From Planctomycetota bacterium (GTDB lineage Bacteria; Planctomycetota; Phycisphaerae; Phycisphaerales; SM1A02), in NCBI GenBank assembly GCA_027618565.1, contig JAQCEQ010000003.1:1-64000 (forward strand): DNA of 64,000 nt, written 5' to 3'. The notes beneath the pieces were generated by a model. It did not search any database. It worked only from the letters and a program-made list of their open reading frames with translations, and was not told where the DNA came from. The position numbers were made by a program, and so were the translations under genes. Each line of letters starts with the position of its first letter. The stretch's first letter is position 1. Below, piece after piece: positions 18,358 through 27,376 of the stretch.

Positions 18358-19455
18358 TCAACCCAGCTCGCGCCGCTGGAAAAACATCACGCTGAGCGCC
18401 AGGAACGCCGTCACCAAGAGCGCGGCATAGCCGGTCGCCAGCCCAAAGTAGGCAGCGGGAACGCCGATGCCCTGGTTGATGGCATCGGTCACGAAGAACA
18501 TCTGGAAGTTGGGGACGACGGCCCATCCCACGCATGCGATGGCGTACGCGGTCTCGCTCACCGCCTCGCTCGAGGCGCTCACGAGCGGGACCGATGCATC
18601 CTGCGAAAGCGTGACGGCCACCTCCGTCACCTGCGCCTGGACGGCGCCGCCGCCGTGCGCTGCTTGGTAGGCCAGCACCGTTCGGCCAAACACCCAGTCC
18701 GAGAGCAGACCACACACGAGCGCGGCCAGCGTGAGCACCAGCGTCGGCACTTGTCCCAGCCGCGTGCTGGCGGCGACGGCGATGGCGCACAGGACCAGGA
18801 TTCCCTCGACGATAAGGATCATGGCCTTCCACTGCTCCGGCTCAAAGGCGACCGACATCGACTGCGAGACCATCTTGGCGTCGAAGAGCATCGAGACGAC
18901 ATACGCCACGCCAAGGCACGGGACGCCCAGGAGCAGGAATGAGGCACCAAAGCTCCGGTCATGCATGTAGTTGAGCCAGGTGGCGCCGGCCACCGCGACC
19001 AGCATCCCCAGCGTCCCGAACAGGATCACCGACAGGTGGATCGGCGTGGCGGCGGTCTCCAGGACCCCGTGCTGCTCGACGATCGCGAAGACGAGCGCCA
19101 GGAACAGCATCGTCACCACCAGCGCGCCTGCGATTCCTGCGAACCGGCCCACCACGAAGATGGCTCGGGGCACGGGCTTGGAGATAACCGTCAGGAGGGT
19201 TCGATTCTCGATCTCGCGGCTGATGGCACTGGTCGCCAGGAACGCTGCCAGGATCGCCCCGGCCAGGAAGATGGTGGAGAGCCCGATGTCCACGAACATG
19301 TGGTTGTCGTTGGAAAGCGTGTACGCAGAGAGTGGATTGCTCAGCGTCACCAGGATGGTCGCGACGATGACGGTGGCCAGCGACACGGGCTGCCGGAGGC
19401 ATTCCACCAGCGTGGTCCTCGCGATGGCGAGGAACTGCTCTATCCAGGCAAACAT
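18358..19455 (-). CDS. ABC-2 type transporter permease
   Basis: 365 residues with about eight membrane helices. After helix 2 there is a cytoplasmic loop ISREIENRTLLTVISKPVPR followed by FVVGRFAGIAGAL. That loop (E..NR...S KPV.R..F..G) is the coupling-helix region of ABC-2 type permeases and is echoed in the second permease at 25342 (ELRDRQAWQTLCKPVARWQF). The ATG at 19455 gives MFAWIEQFLAIARTTLVECL. The nearest ATPase is at 24104 on the other strand, across the divergent promoter region. I infer that it is part of the same transport system, perhaps as an alternative or second membrane subunit. Substrate unknown. Confidence 0.82.
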   Translation of the reverse strand: MFAWIEQFLAIARTTLVECLRQPVSLATVIVATILVTLSNPLSAYTLSNDNHMFVDIGLSTIFLAGAILAAFLATSAISREIENRTLLTVISKPVPRAIFVVGRFAGIAGALVVTMLFLALVFAIVEQHGVLETAATPIHLSVILFGTLGMLVAVAGATWLNYMHDRSFGASFLLLGVPCLGVAYVVSMLFDAKMVSQSMSVAFEPEQWKAMILIVEGILVLCAIAVAASTRLGQVPTLVLTLAALVCGLLSDWVFGRTVLAYQAAHGGGAVQAQVTEVAVTLSQDASVPLVSASSEAVSETAYAIACVGWAVVPNFQMFFVTDAINQGIGVPAAYFGLATGYAALLVTAFLALSVMFFQRRELG

Positions 19456-19574
19456 GGCCGCGAGTCTATCGCTTCTTTCGTCGGCAACGACCAAACACGA
19501 ACCCGCGCAGGAGCGTACGATCCGCGCTGCCGCACCCCACGCCATCTCTTGCTGCGGCCGCCAGCGACTGACCG

Positions 19575-21698
19575 ATGCGAACGGACCACCTCGCATACCA
19601 GCAAGCCACGCGCGTGGCCTTCCTTGGACTCCTGCTCCAGCTGGGGCTGGGGCTGGTGTTGCTGGCGTACGGACGCGGCGCGGACGACTCGGCCCTGGGC
19701 GTGACGTCGCAGTGGATCCTCGTGGGGGTCATCCCTTGGATCGCCTTGGTGCTGACCTTCCAGCAGCACACTTCGGAGCGCCTGGAGTCGTTGGAACTGG
19801 ACGCAGGCGGCGAAGGTGCCGGTTCCGCATTTGACGCGACCGACTCCGGCGCGCGTGTCGCCGCGCGGCGTCTGAAGACCGTGCATGCCTGGCTGGTTCC
19901 GGGTGCCAGCATCCTCTACGCCGGCATCTTGGTGTGGGTGGGGTGGTCGGTCTACGCCTGGTTCCGCGCCTTGGCGATCGACGACCCCAATGCCGTGGTC
20001 GCACATTTTGGCGTCAACCCAAATTCCGGCTGGGAGCTGGCCCTCTGTGCCGGTGGAGCCCTGGTCGTCTTCATCTTCTCGCGATTCGTCGCGGGGATGG
20101 CTCGGCAACCGGCGTGGTCCAACCTCCGCGGCGGTGCGGGGATCATGGTGGGCAATGCCATCGTGCTCCTGGCGGTGGCCACCGGGACGATTTTCCAACT
20201 CTTCGCCAAGCCCGCTGTCCTTGAGGGCGTGACGCAAGGAATCGGCTGGTTCATGTGGCTGATCGCCGCGGAGACCGCCCTCAACCTGGTCCTGCACATC
20301 TACCGACCTCGCCGGCCGGGAGAAATCCCCAAGGCCGCGTTCGACTCCAAGCTGCTGGGACTCTTGGCCACGCCGGACTCCCTCGTCCGCAGCATCAACG
20401 AGGCGGTCAACTACCAGTTTGGCTTCGACCTCACCAGTTCGTGGGGCTACCAGCTCCTGCTGCGCAGCCTGACGGCCCTTGCAGGCGTGGGCATCATCGT
20501 GCTGCTGGCGATGAGTTGCGTCGTCGTCGTGGGCCCCGGCGAGCAGGCGATCCGGCTTCGTGGCGATCGCATCGTCGGTGAAGTGGCGACAGGGACCGTT
20601 CTCTTCAAGCTCCCGTGGCCCCTCGAGGATGTCGAGGTCTGGCCGGTGGGCCGCGTTCACACGGTCCTTCTCGGGCCGCCGACTCGCAACGAGGGCGAAG
20701 TCATCCTCTGGGTCGACGACGAGAACAGTCTGGAAGCCGGCACGGATCGCGCGCCGTACCTGGTGTTGGCGGGTCGTGCCGCGCAGGCGGTGGCGTCGTC
20801 GGGGCGACCGGGAGCCGAGGACACCGACGAGACCTCCGCCCAGGGCTTTTCGCTGGTGGATGCGGACATCCAGGTGAACTGGCGCATCCGCCCGGACGGT
20901 CTCCTGGATTTCATCGGGTTCTCCAACGACACGAGGAGCCGCCGATCTCGGCTGGACATGCGCGAGCGCGCGCTCCAGCAGATCGCGCTGCGCGAGGCGA
21001 CCCAGTTCCTCTCCACGCAGACGCTGGAGTCCGTGCTCTCGCCGCAGGGCGACTCGCTGACCAGGGCACTCCAGTCCAGGATCCAGGGCGCGTTCGATGC
21101 TGCCGGGTCCGGCGTGGAGGTCGTGAGCGTGCTGGTTCCCCGGCTCCGCCCGCCCAATGGCGCGCGAAACGCATTCGAGGAACTCTCCATCGACCAGCAG
21201 AATGTCCAGAAGATGACCGAAGAGGCGCGTCGAGTCGCCAGCGTCACGATGGCCGCGGTCGTGGGCGGGGAAGCGCTGGCCCAGGAAGCCATCGCGGCCA
21301 TCGCGGAACTCCGGCGGATCGAGTCGGCTCACGGCGTCTCCAGCCGCGAGGCGGCCATCCAGCGTGCGACGCTGGAAGCGCTCTTGGTGCGTGAGTCCGC
21401 CCAGGCGGCGACCGTGATCTCGCGTGCGCGCGCGCGCCGCTGGGAGGTCCTGATGGATGCCCGCTCCAACGCTGCGGATGTGCTTGGGCAAGCACCGGCC
21501 TTTGAAGCCGCGCCAGAACTGTATCGGCAGCGACGGATGATGGAGGTGCTGGCGGCGCAGCTCGCGCGCGTGCGGATCAAGTACCTCATCGGGACTGATC
21601 CAGCCGGCACCACGCTGGACATCGAAATGCAAGAGGCGGAATCCGGCCTCAACCTGGCGGACTACTTGAGCAAAGATGGCGGCGGGGGCGGCGGTTGA
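19575..21698 (+). CDS. Multi-pass membrane SPFH-domain protein (HflK/prohibitin-like)
   Basis: 707 residues. The first 320 residues hold about seven hydrophobic helices (near 13-33, 45-63, 107-131, 155-175, 191-211, 226-244 and 300-320). An SPFH domain follows (VVVGPGEQAIRLRGDRI), with ADIQVNWRI as the core strand and a long charged coiled-coil-like segment from about 540 to 640. It ends in a run of glycines. Ordinary HflK or HflC has one anchor helix, so the N-terminal membrane block is unusual. It opens a seven-gene operon with two more SPFH proteins and an ABC transporter. It probably builds a ring-like membrane scaffold; this is inference from SPFH biology. Confidence 0.85.
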   Translation: MRTDHLAYQQATRVAFLGLLLQLGLGLVLLAYGRGADDSALGVTSQWILVGVIPWIALVLTFQQHTSERLESLELDAGGEGAGSAFDATDSGARVAARRLKTVHAWLVPGASILYAGILVWVGWSVYAWFRALAIDDPNAVVAHFGVNPNSGWELALCAGGALVVFIFSRFVAGMARQPAWSNLRGGAGIMVGNAIVLLAVATGTIFQLFAKPAVLEGVTQGIGWFMWLIAAETALNLVLHIYRPRRPGEIPKAAFDSKLLGLLATPDSLVRSINEAVNYQFGFDLTSSWGYQLLLRSLTALAGVGIIVLLAMSCVVVVGPGEQAIRLRGDRIVGEVATGTVLFKLPWPLEDVEVWPVGRVHTVLLGPPTRNEGEVILWVDDENSLEAGTDRAPYLVLAGRAAQAVASSGRPGAEDTDETSAQGFSLVDADIQVNWRIRPDGLLDFIGFSNDTRSRRSRLDMRERALQQIALREATQFLSTQTLESVLSPQGDSLTRALQSRIQGAFDAAGSGVEVVSVLVPRLRPPNGARNAFEELSIDQQNVQKMTEEARRVASVTMAAVVGGEALAQEAIAAIAELRRIESAHGVSSREAAIQRATLEALLVRESAQAATVISRARARRWEVLMDARSNAADVLGQAPAFEAAPELYRQRRMMEVLAAQLARVRIKYLIGTDPAGTTLDIEMQEAESGLNLADYLSKDGGGGGG

Positions 21699-21735
21699 GC
21701 GCCCACCGCCACCCACGACTCCACGAGGCACGACC

Positions 21736-22662
21736 ATGACACTTCGCAAGCGCATTCCCATCATCCTCGGATTGGCCCTGCTGGCCATCTTGGTGCTCTT
21801 CAACACCACCTACACGGTGGGGGAGCACGAGATCGCCATTGTGTCGCGGCTGGGACGGCCAGCCGAAGTGGTGGACGAATCCGGACTGCACCTCAAGGCG
21901 CCATTCTTCATAGACCAGGTCACCACGCTGGACACGCGCCTGCAGTTGATCGAGAGCCCACTGGAGACCGTCCTCACGAAGGACGGACAGCAGGTGGTGG
22001 CGCAGGCCTTTCTCCTCTGGCGGATCAACCCTTCAGCGGCACAGGCCCTGGACTTTCACGCCAGCTTCGGGGAATTGTCGGCGGCTGAAGGGGAGCTGGA
22101 GACGCGGCTGCAGGGAGCGCTTCGACTGCTGGGTGGGTTCGAGTTCAACCAGCTGATCGGCACTTCCAGCAAGATCGGCGATGCCGAGGCGGCGATCCTG
22201 GCCGACCTCCAGGCCACCAGCACGACCGGCATCGAGGTGGTGAAGGTCGGCATCTCCCAACTGGTGCTGCCTCCCAAGACGACGGTCGCCGTGCTTCGGC
22301 GCATGAGCGCGGTGCAGGAGACGCTTGGCAACCTGGAAGAGAGCAAGGGAGCTGCTGCGGCCGACGCCATCAAGAGCATGGCGGCCACGCAGGCCGACAC
22401 GATTCGTGCCTTCACCTCGCAGTGGGCGGCGGAAATCGAGGCGAAGGGTGCCGAGGAAGCCGCGACCTACTACGAGCAAATGCGCAGCGAGGCCGAGTTG
22501 GCGATCTTCCTCGCCTGGCTGGACACGCTGAAGGCCTCGCTCTCGGGAAGCACCACCTTCGTGGGAGACATGAGCCGCCCACCATTCCACCTCTTGGATC
22601 CTGACGCGCCGATTTCTCCCGAAGGGATCCCGGTCCCGCCGCCGCAGGCCGGAAAGCAGTGA
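21736..22662 (+). CDS. SPFH-domain protein, HflC-like
   Basis: 308 residues. One N-terminal membrane anchor (IPIILGLALLAILVLF), then a typical HflC start TYTVGEHEIAIVSRLGRPAEVV and DESGLHLKAPFFIDQVTTLD. The HflC/prohibitin domain continues with a helical Ala-rich segment (SKGAAAADAIKSMAATQADTIRAF). The ATG at 21736 has a GAGG about 8 nt upstream and directly precedes the anchor; the ORF could be read from 21676 but that overlaps the previous gene. It is 37 nt after the first SPFH gene and overlaps the third by four bases. HflC normally pairs with HflK and regulates FtsH; no ftsH is present here. Confidence 0.88.
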   Translation: MTLRKRIPIILGLALLAILVLFNTTYTVGEHEIAIVSRLGRPAEVVDESGLHLKAPFFIDQVTTLDTRLQLIESPLETVLTKDGQQVVAQAFLLWRINPSAAQALDFHASFGELSAAEGELETRLQGALRLLGGFEFNQLIGTSSKIGDAEAAILADLQATSTTGIEVVKVGISQLVLPPKTTVAVLRRMSAVQETLGNLEESKGAAAADAIKSMAATQADTIRAFTSQWAAEIEAKGAEEAATYYEQMRSEAELAIFLAWLDTLKASLSGSTTFVGDMSRPPFHLLDPDAPISPEGIPVPPPQAGKQ

Positions 22663-24107
22663 CGAACTCCCCCGACTATCCCGATCCCGCACAGGACGCG
22701 CCAGACCAGGCTCGTCCGGCCTCGGCTCCACGCCGGTCCGCGAGCGCGCGGCTGACCGTTGCCGGGGAGGCGACCGACGCGGCAGAACTCCGTGCGGCGA
22801 TGGATCCCGCCAACCAGAGCCTGGGAGAGGCGCTGCTCCTCTCGTACCGCATCCTCCAGCTGGCGATCCTGGGATTGGTGGTGGCGTTCCTCTTCAGCGG
22901 ATTCCAGACGATCCAGGACGGGCACACCGGCGTCCGAACCGTCTTTGGCCGAGTCTCCGGCGAGCCGGGCGAGGAGATGGTGAGCCCGGGTCTCCACCCG
23001 TTCTGGCCCTACCCCATCGGCGAGATGATCGTCTTTCCGCAGCGCCAGAGCGTGGACCTGCGCAGCGCCTACTGGCCACAGCGTCGCTCCGCCGATGTCA
23101 CGCTGAACCAGATGACGGAAGGTGCGGACATCACCCAGCCGCTGCGGCCAAGCACGCAATTCGGCTCGCTCATCACCGCCGATGGTGACCTGGCGCACAT
23201 GCAAGTGACCGCCGAATTCGCCGTCGCGGATCCCGTCCGGTTCTTGGAGCGATTCTCTCCCGGGCAGGCCACGGCCATCGTGCGCGCCGCGCTGCAGCAG
23301 GCCACGGTCCGCATCGCGGCGCAGACCTCGCTCGACGCGCTCGTAGAGCAACGCACGCCACCCAGCGCAGAGATTCAGGCATCGGCGCAGTCGTTTCTGG
23401 ACGACATGCAGTGCGGCATCCAGATTCTCACGGTGTCGGTGCCCGAACGGATCGCGCCACTCGCCATCCGAAACATCTTCCGTCGCGTCCAGAGCGGCCG
23501 GGAAGATGCTCGCACGACCGTTGAGAAGGCTCGCCAGGAAGCCGTCGCCATGCTTCTGGATGCCGCCGGTCCCGGATACGACGACCTCTTGGGCATCATC
23601 GGCCGCTACGAGTCCGCCCTCACCGCGATGAACACCGAGCAGGCAAACGAGGTGCTTGCCGAGCTGGCGAGGCGTCTGGAAGAGCCCGACATCGGTGGAA
23701 CCGCGGCGAAGGTGATCCAGCGGGCCCGCGCGTCGCAGGCCGGGCTGGAAGCATCCTTGGGTCGTGACGCGCGGCGAGTGGCGGGGCTTGGCCCCAGTTT
23801 CCACGAGAACCCACGGCAGCTGGTGCGGCAGCTCTGGCTGGAGGCGCTCGCCGAGGTCTTCGCAGGCGAGGGCACGGAGGTGTTCGCCGTTCCGGACGGC
23901 ATGCGCGATGTCGTGCTGCGCGTGCGCAGCAGCCAGGATGTCATGCAGGCGCGCCGTGACGCGGACCTTGAGCGCAAGAAGCGTGAGGCCGGCATGATTG
24001 GGATGGATGCGGCGGGTCGATTCCAGCTGGGTGGGGACCTCATCCAGATCGATGGACCCGGCCGAAGGCTGGACAAGTCCTCCAACAAGGCGACAGGAGC
24101 GGAATGA
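22659..24107 (+). CDS. SPFH-domain protein, HflK-like
   Basis: 482 residues. A Pro/Ala-rich cytoplasmic N-terminus of about 60 residues, a single helix (ILQLAILGLVVAFLFSGF), then TIQDGHTGVRTVFGRVSG and LHPFWPYPIGE, which match the HflK start of the SPFH domain. The C-terminal half is helical, with GREDARTTVEKARQEAVAML. It starts at GTG 22659 within a GTGA overlap of the HflC-like gene. It is the natural partner of that protein. The tail from 420 on is charged and ends with a polar stretch. The ABC ATPase gene overlaps its stop by four bases. Confidence 0.87.
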   Translation: MTNSPDYPDPAQDAPDQARPASAPRRSASARLTVAGEATDAAELRAAMDPANQSLGEALLLSYRILQLAILGLVVAFLFSGFQTIQDGHTGVRTVFGRVSGEPGEEMVSPGLHPFWPYPIGEMIVFPQRQSVDLRSAYWPQRRSADVTLNQMTEGADITQPLRPSTQFGSLITADGDLAHMQVTAEFAVADPVRFLERFSPGQATAIVRAALQQATVRIAAQTSLDALVEQRTPPSAEIQASAQSFLDDMQCGIQILTVSVPERIAPLAIRNIFRRVQSGREDARTTVEKARQEAVAMLLDAAGPGYDDLLGIIGRYESALTAMNTEQANEVLAELARRLEEPDIGGTAAKVIQRARASQAGLEASLGRDARRVAGLGPSFHENPRQLVRQLWLEALAEVFAGEGTEVFAVPDGMRDVVLRVRSSQDVMQARRDADLERKKREAGMIGMDAAGRFQLGGDLIQIDGPGRRLDKSSNKATGAE

Positions 24108-25345
24108 ACATGGTGACCGCACCGCATGGCAACGCGCCTGGAATCGTGGAGGCCGCTGGGCTGGTCAAGACCTTCCGGGACTTCTGGATGCGCGACAAGG
24201 CGCGCGCCGTCGATGGCATCGACTTCGAGATCCGACCCAACGAACTGTTTGGATTGCTGGGTCCCAATGGCTCGGGCAAGAGCACGACGATCAAGTTGAT
24301 CCTCGGCCTGCTGCGCAAGACGCGTGGCAAGCTCCTGGTCCTGGGGCAGGACCCCGGCAATGTCAAGGTGAAGGCGCAGATCGGCTACCTGCCGGAAGAG
24401 AGTTACCTTTACCGGTTCCTCACTGCGCACGAGACGCTGGACTACTACGCCAAGCTCTTCGGGCTGGACCGGGGCACGCGTCGCCGGCGCTCCGGCGAGT
24501 TGCTGGAGATGGTTGGCCTCGACCGGCTTGGGCATCGGCAAGTCGGCGAGTTCTCCAAGGGAATGGCGCGACGCCTGGGAATCGCGCAGGCCCTCATCAA
24601 CGACCCCGCCTTCCTGATCCTGGATGAGCCCACGAGCGGACTGGACCCCATTGGCACCAGGCAAGTGAAGGACCTCCTCCTGGATCTCAAGCGGCGCGGC
24701 AAGACGATTCTCCTCTCCAGCCACCTCCTGGCGGATGTGGAAGATGTCTGCGACCGGATGGTGATTCTCTACGGTGGCAAGATCCACGCGCAGGGGACCG
24801 CCGGGGACCTGCTCGCGGACACGCGCCACACGGTGATCGAGTCCGCACGGCTGGATGAGGCCACCATCGTCGCGGTGGACGAGGTGATCCGCGCGCGCAC
24901 GGGAGGCGGCATCGAGCGAGTCGCGGCGCCACGGCAGAAGCTGGAGTCGTTCTTCCTGGACCTCGTAGAGCGAGCGGCAGCCAAGGAGTCCTCCACCAGC
25001 GGCGCGCGGGCCGGCGGCCGCACGGCAGAATTCCTCCGGGGCGAACCGTCGCCCGCCACGGGCGACGCGCTCATGGAGTCCCTCACGCGGAGTGAACCCG
25101 CGCCACAGCAGCGATCCACCATCGCCCAGGCGGCAGCCACCGCTCCCCCCGCACCAACGACGCCGTCGCTGGGCGGCATTGAGACGGTGACCGGCGATGG
25201 TCCTCCCCAGCCGGCACCAGGGTCAACGGTGCGCCGGGACAGGCCATCGACGTCGGGCGTGGCGGAACCAGACCGTTCCCTCATCGAGGGCCTGCTTGAG
25301 GGAGGAACCAAGGGCGGAGAGAAGCCGGGAGGCACGGCTTCGTGA
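24104..25345 (+). CDS. ABC transporter ATP-binding protein with long disordered tail
   Basis: 413 residues. A standard DrrA/CcmA-type ATPase: Walker A GLLGPNGSGKSTTIKLILGL, GYLPEESYLYRFLTAHETL after it, a signature segment GEFSKGMARRLGIAQALIND, Walker B FLILDEPTSGLDP and H-loop LLSSHLLADVEDV. Residues 1-300 cover the domain. The last 110 residues are a Pro/Ala/Thr/Gly-rich, probably disordered tail not seen in ordinary members. It overlaps the HflK-like gene (ATGA) and the permease (GTGA). It should energise the permease at 25342 and possibly the divergent one at 18358. The class usually exports drugs, lipids or polysaccharide; the substrate is unknown here. Confidence 0.92.
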   Translation: MNMVTAPHGNAPGIVEAAGLVKTFRDFWMRDKARAVDGIDFEIRPNELFGLLGPNGSGKSTTIKLILGLLRKTRGKLLVLGQDPGNVKVKAQIGYLPEESYLYRFLTAHETLDYYAKLFGLDRGTRRRRSGELLEMVGLDRLGHRQVGEFSKGMARRLGIAQALINDPAFLILDEPTSGLDPIGTRQVKDLLLDLKRRGKTILLSSHLLADVEDVCDRMVILYGGKIHAQGTAGDLLADTRHTVIESARLDEATIVAVDEVIRARTGGGIERVAAPRQKLESFFLDLVERAAAKESSTSGARAGGRTAEFLRGEPSPATGDALMESLTRSEPAPQQRSTIAQAAATAPPAPTTPSLGGIETVTGDGPPQPAPGSTVRRDRPSTSGVAEPDRSLIEGLLEGGTKGGEKPGGTAS

Positions 25346-27375
25346 ACCTGGTCTTCGAGGTCTGGCGTCGGCTGCGTGAAATGTCGGCCAGCCCCCGGGG
25401 CCGCATCGTGTTCGCGACCGCGCTCGGGCTGGTGGCCCTCGGGCTGACGCTCCCGCTGCAGCTGGAGTCGATGCGGTACCTCGAACTCCGCGGGCAGGTC
25501 GAGGACGTGCTCGCCCGGGCCAATGCGGAAGAGCGCACACCGGAAGCTGTCGAGTTGGTGGAACGGGGCACGGTCACCATCGGGAGCACTCCCTTCGGTG
25601 GACCTCCCGTCGCCGCCATTGCAGTGCAGGTCTTCGACGAGAAGGGCAGGGTGTCGGCACCGCGCGAACTGGCCTCCTTCATCCTGGCGCCCACGCTCCC
25701 GGAGTGGGCGCCCGAGCCAGTCGTCGGGTCGTCCACGACGCCGATCCTCATCATCGCCGTCGCGGTCGCCGTCGCAGCGGCGGCTGGGCTCACCGGCCTC
25801 GGCTTGGCCGCAACCATCACGATCCTCGCGACCGCATTGGTGTCGGCGATCGCCTGGCAGCAGGGCGTGATCACCTGGGTGATCGCGGCTGCGGGTGCCG
25901 GGGCGACGCTCTTGCTGTTCCTCCTCTCGACCAGGCTGGCGCTGTTCGTGCTGTCCGGTTCCAACCCCGTCTGCTCGATCGCACAGGGCGTCGTTCGCGA
26001 AGCCATCCGGCTCCGCGTGGCGGCGTTCTTCATGGGCGCGACGCTGGTGCTCATCCCGGCCATCGTGGTCTGGATCAGCCCCGACCAGCCGCTCCGGTAC
26101 CAGGTCCAGACATTTCTCTCCCGATCCACCGGCCTGCTCTACGCGCTGGTCGCGACGATGACGCTCTTCCTCGGCTGCGCGACCACCGCGTTTGAGCTCC
26201 GCGACCGGCAGGCATGGCAGACGCTCTGCAAGCCCGTCGCCAGGTGGCAATTCCTCGTTGGCAAGTGGCTTGGACTGGTGGTGCTGGCGGTCACGCTGCT
26301 GGGAGTGGGCTCCAGCAGCATCGCCGGCTTCCTCTCCTACCTCCGGACGCGCCCGGCGAAAGACCTGCCGGATGCCGTTGCCGTGACCGAGGAAGTGTTG
26401 GTCGGCCGCCAGGGCGTGCTCCCGGAGTTCAAGCCACTTTCGCGGGAGGAGTTGATCGAGTCGATCGATCGCGAGATCGATGGTGATGCCATCCTTCGCG
26501 AAGACATTGATCGGGGTGTTCGCAAGGAACTCGATGTGCGACGGACCTTGGCCCAGGACAAGCAGAAGGCGCACCTCGCCTCGCTGCGATTGATGGCACC
26601 CGGCCAGTCACGCGAGTACCTCTTCCATGGGCTCCGCGAGGCGCGCAACTCCGGGCGCATGATCTCGCTTCGCTACAAGTTCCACGCTGGCGCGGAGGAC
26701 GCGCACGAGGTCCACCCCATCCTCCTCCGATTCCCCAAGAACGGCTCGTGGACCGATCGCCAGTTCGTTGCCGGGCAGGTGTATGTCTTCACCGTCCCTC
26801 CCGACCTCATCGAGGACGATGGGACGCTCCGCATCGAAGTGGCCAACATCGCCGTCGATGGCCAGGGCTTTGTGGAGCCGAAGTGGAGCATCAACTTCGA
26901 GCCCGACGACCTGGAAGTGCTGTACCCGGTGATCGGCTTCGGAGAGAACTACCTGAGGGCTCTCTTGGTCGACCTCTCCAAGGTGGCGTTCCTCGCGATG
27001 CTGAGCGTCGCCGCGGCCTCGTTCCTCTCGTTCCCCATCGCGTGCCTCCTGGCGTTTTCCATCTTCGCCATCGGGAGCATCTCGCCGTTCCTGGCCATCA
27101 GCGTCGACTACTACTCCGTGAGCAAGGATGCCCCTGTGGTGATTCAATGGGTGCAGATAGCGATCAAGGGAGTCGCCACGGCGGCCAACTGGATGCTGGG
27201 CGGCTTTGGGGTGGTCGACGCGACGGAGATGCTGGTTCGCGGCCGCGTCATCGGCGGCGATGCGCTGCTGCGGGTGGTTGGCGGCATCGGGATCTTCTGG
27301 ACTGCGCTGACGCTGACCATCGGCTACGCCTGCTTCCGACGCAAGGAGGTGGCCATCTACTCCGGCCACGGATGA
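25342..27375 (+). CDS. ABC-2 type permease, large, with extracytoplasmic domain
   Basis: 677 residues starting at GTG 25342 (GTGA overlap). Helices lie near residues 18-36, 132-200 (a block of three), 228-247, 261-284, 305-330, then a soluble region of about 200 residues (340-540) and C-terminal helices near 546-590 and 650-670. The loop ELRDRQAWQTLCKPVARWQFLVG matches the coupling motif in the permease at 18358 (position 285-305). The large soluble insert with a beta-rich C-terminal part is unusual for ABC-2 permeases. It is paired with the ATPase just upstream. It probably moves a membrane-associated substrate. Confidence 0.8.
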   Translation: MNLVFEVWRRLREMSASPRGRIVFATALGLVALGLTLPLQLESMRYLELRGQVEDVLARANAEERTPEAVELVERGTVTIGSTPFGGPPVAAIAVQVFDEKGRVSAPRELASFILAPTLPEWAPEPVVGSSTTPILIIAVAVAVAAAAGLTGLGLAATITILATALVSAIAWQQGVITWVIAAAGAGATLLLFLLSTRLALFVLSGSNPVCSIAQGVVREAIRLRVAAFFMGATLVLIPAIVVWISPDQPLRYQVQTFLSRSTGLLYALVATMTLFLGCATTAFELRDRQAWQTLCKPVARWQFLVGKWLGLVVLAVTLLGVGSSSIAGFLSYLRTRPAKDLPDAVAVTEEVLVGRQGVLPEFKPLSREELIESIDREIDGDAILREDIDRGVRKELDVRRTLAQDKQKAHLASLRLMAPGQSREYLFHGLREARNSGRMISLRYKFHAGAEDAHEVHPILLRFPKNGSWTDRQFVAGQVYVFTVPPDLIEDDGTLRIEVANIAVDGQGFVEPKWSINFEPDDLEVLYPVIGFGENYLRALLVDLSKVAFLAMLSVAAASFLSFPIACLLAFSIFAIGSISPFLAISVDYYSVSKDAPVVIQWVQIAIKGVATAANWMLGGFGVVDATEMLVRGRVIGGDALLRVVGGIGIFWTALTLTIGYACFRRKEVAIYSGHG

Positions 27376-27376
27376 C

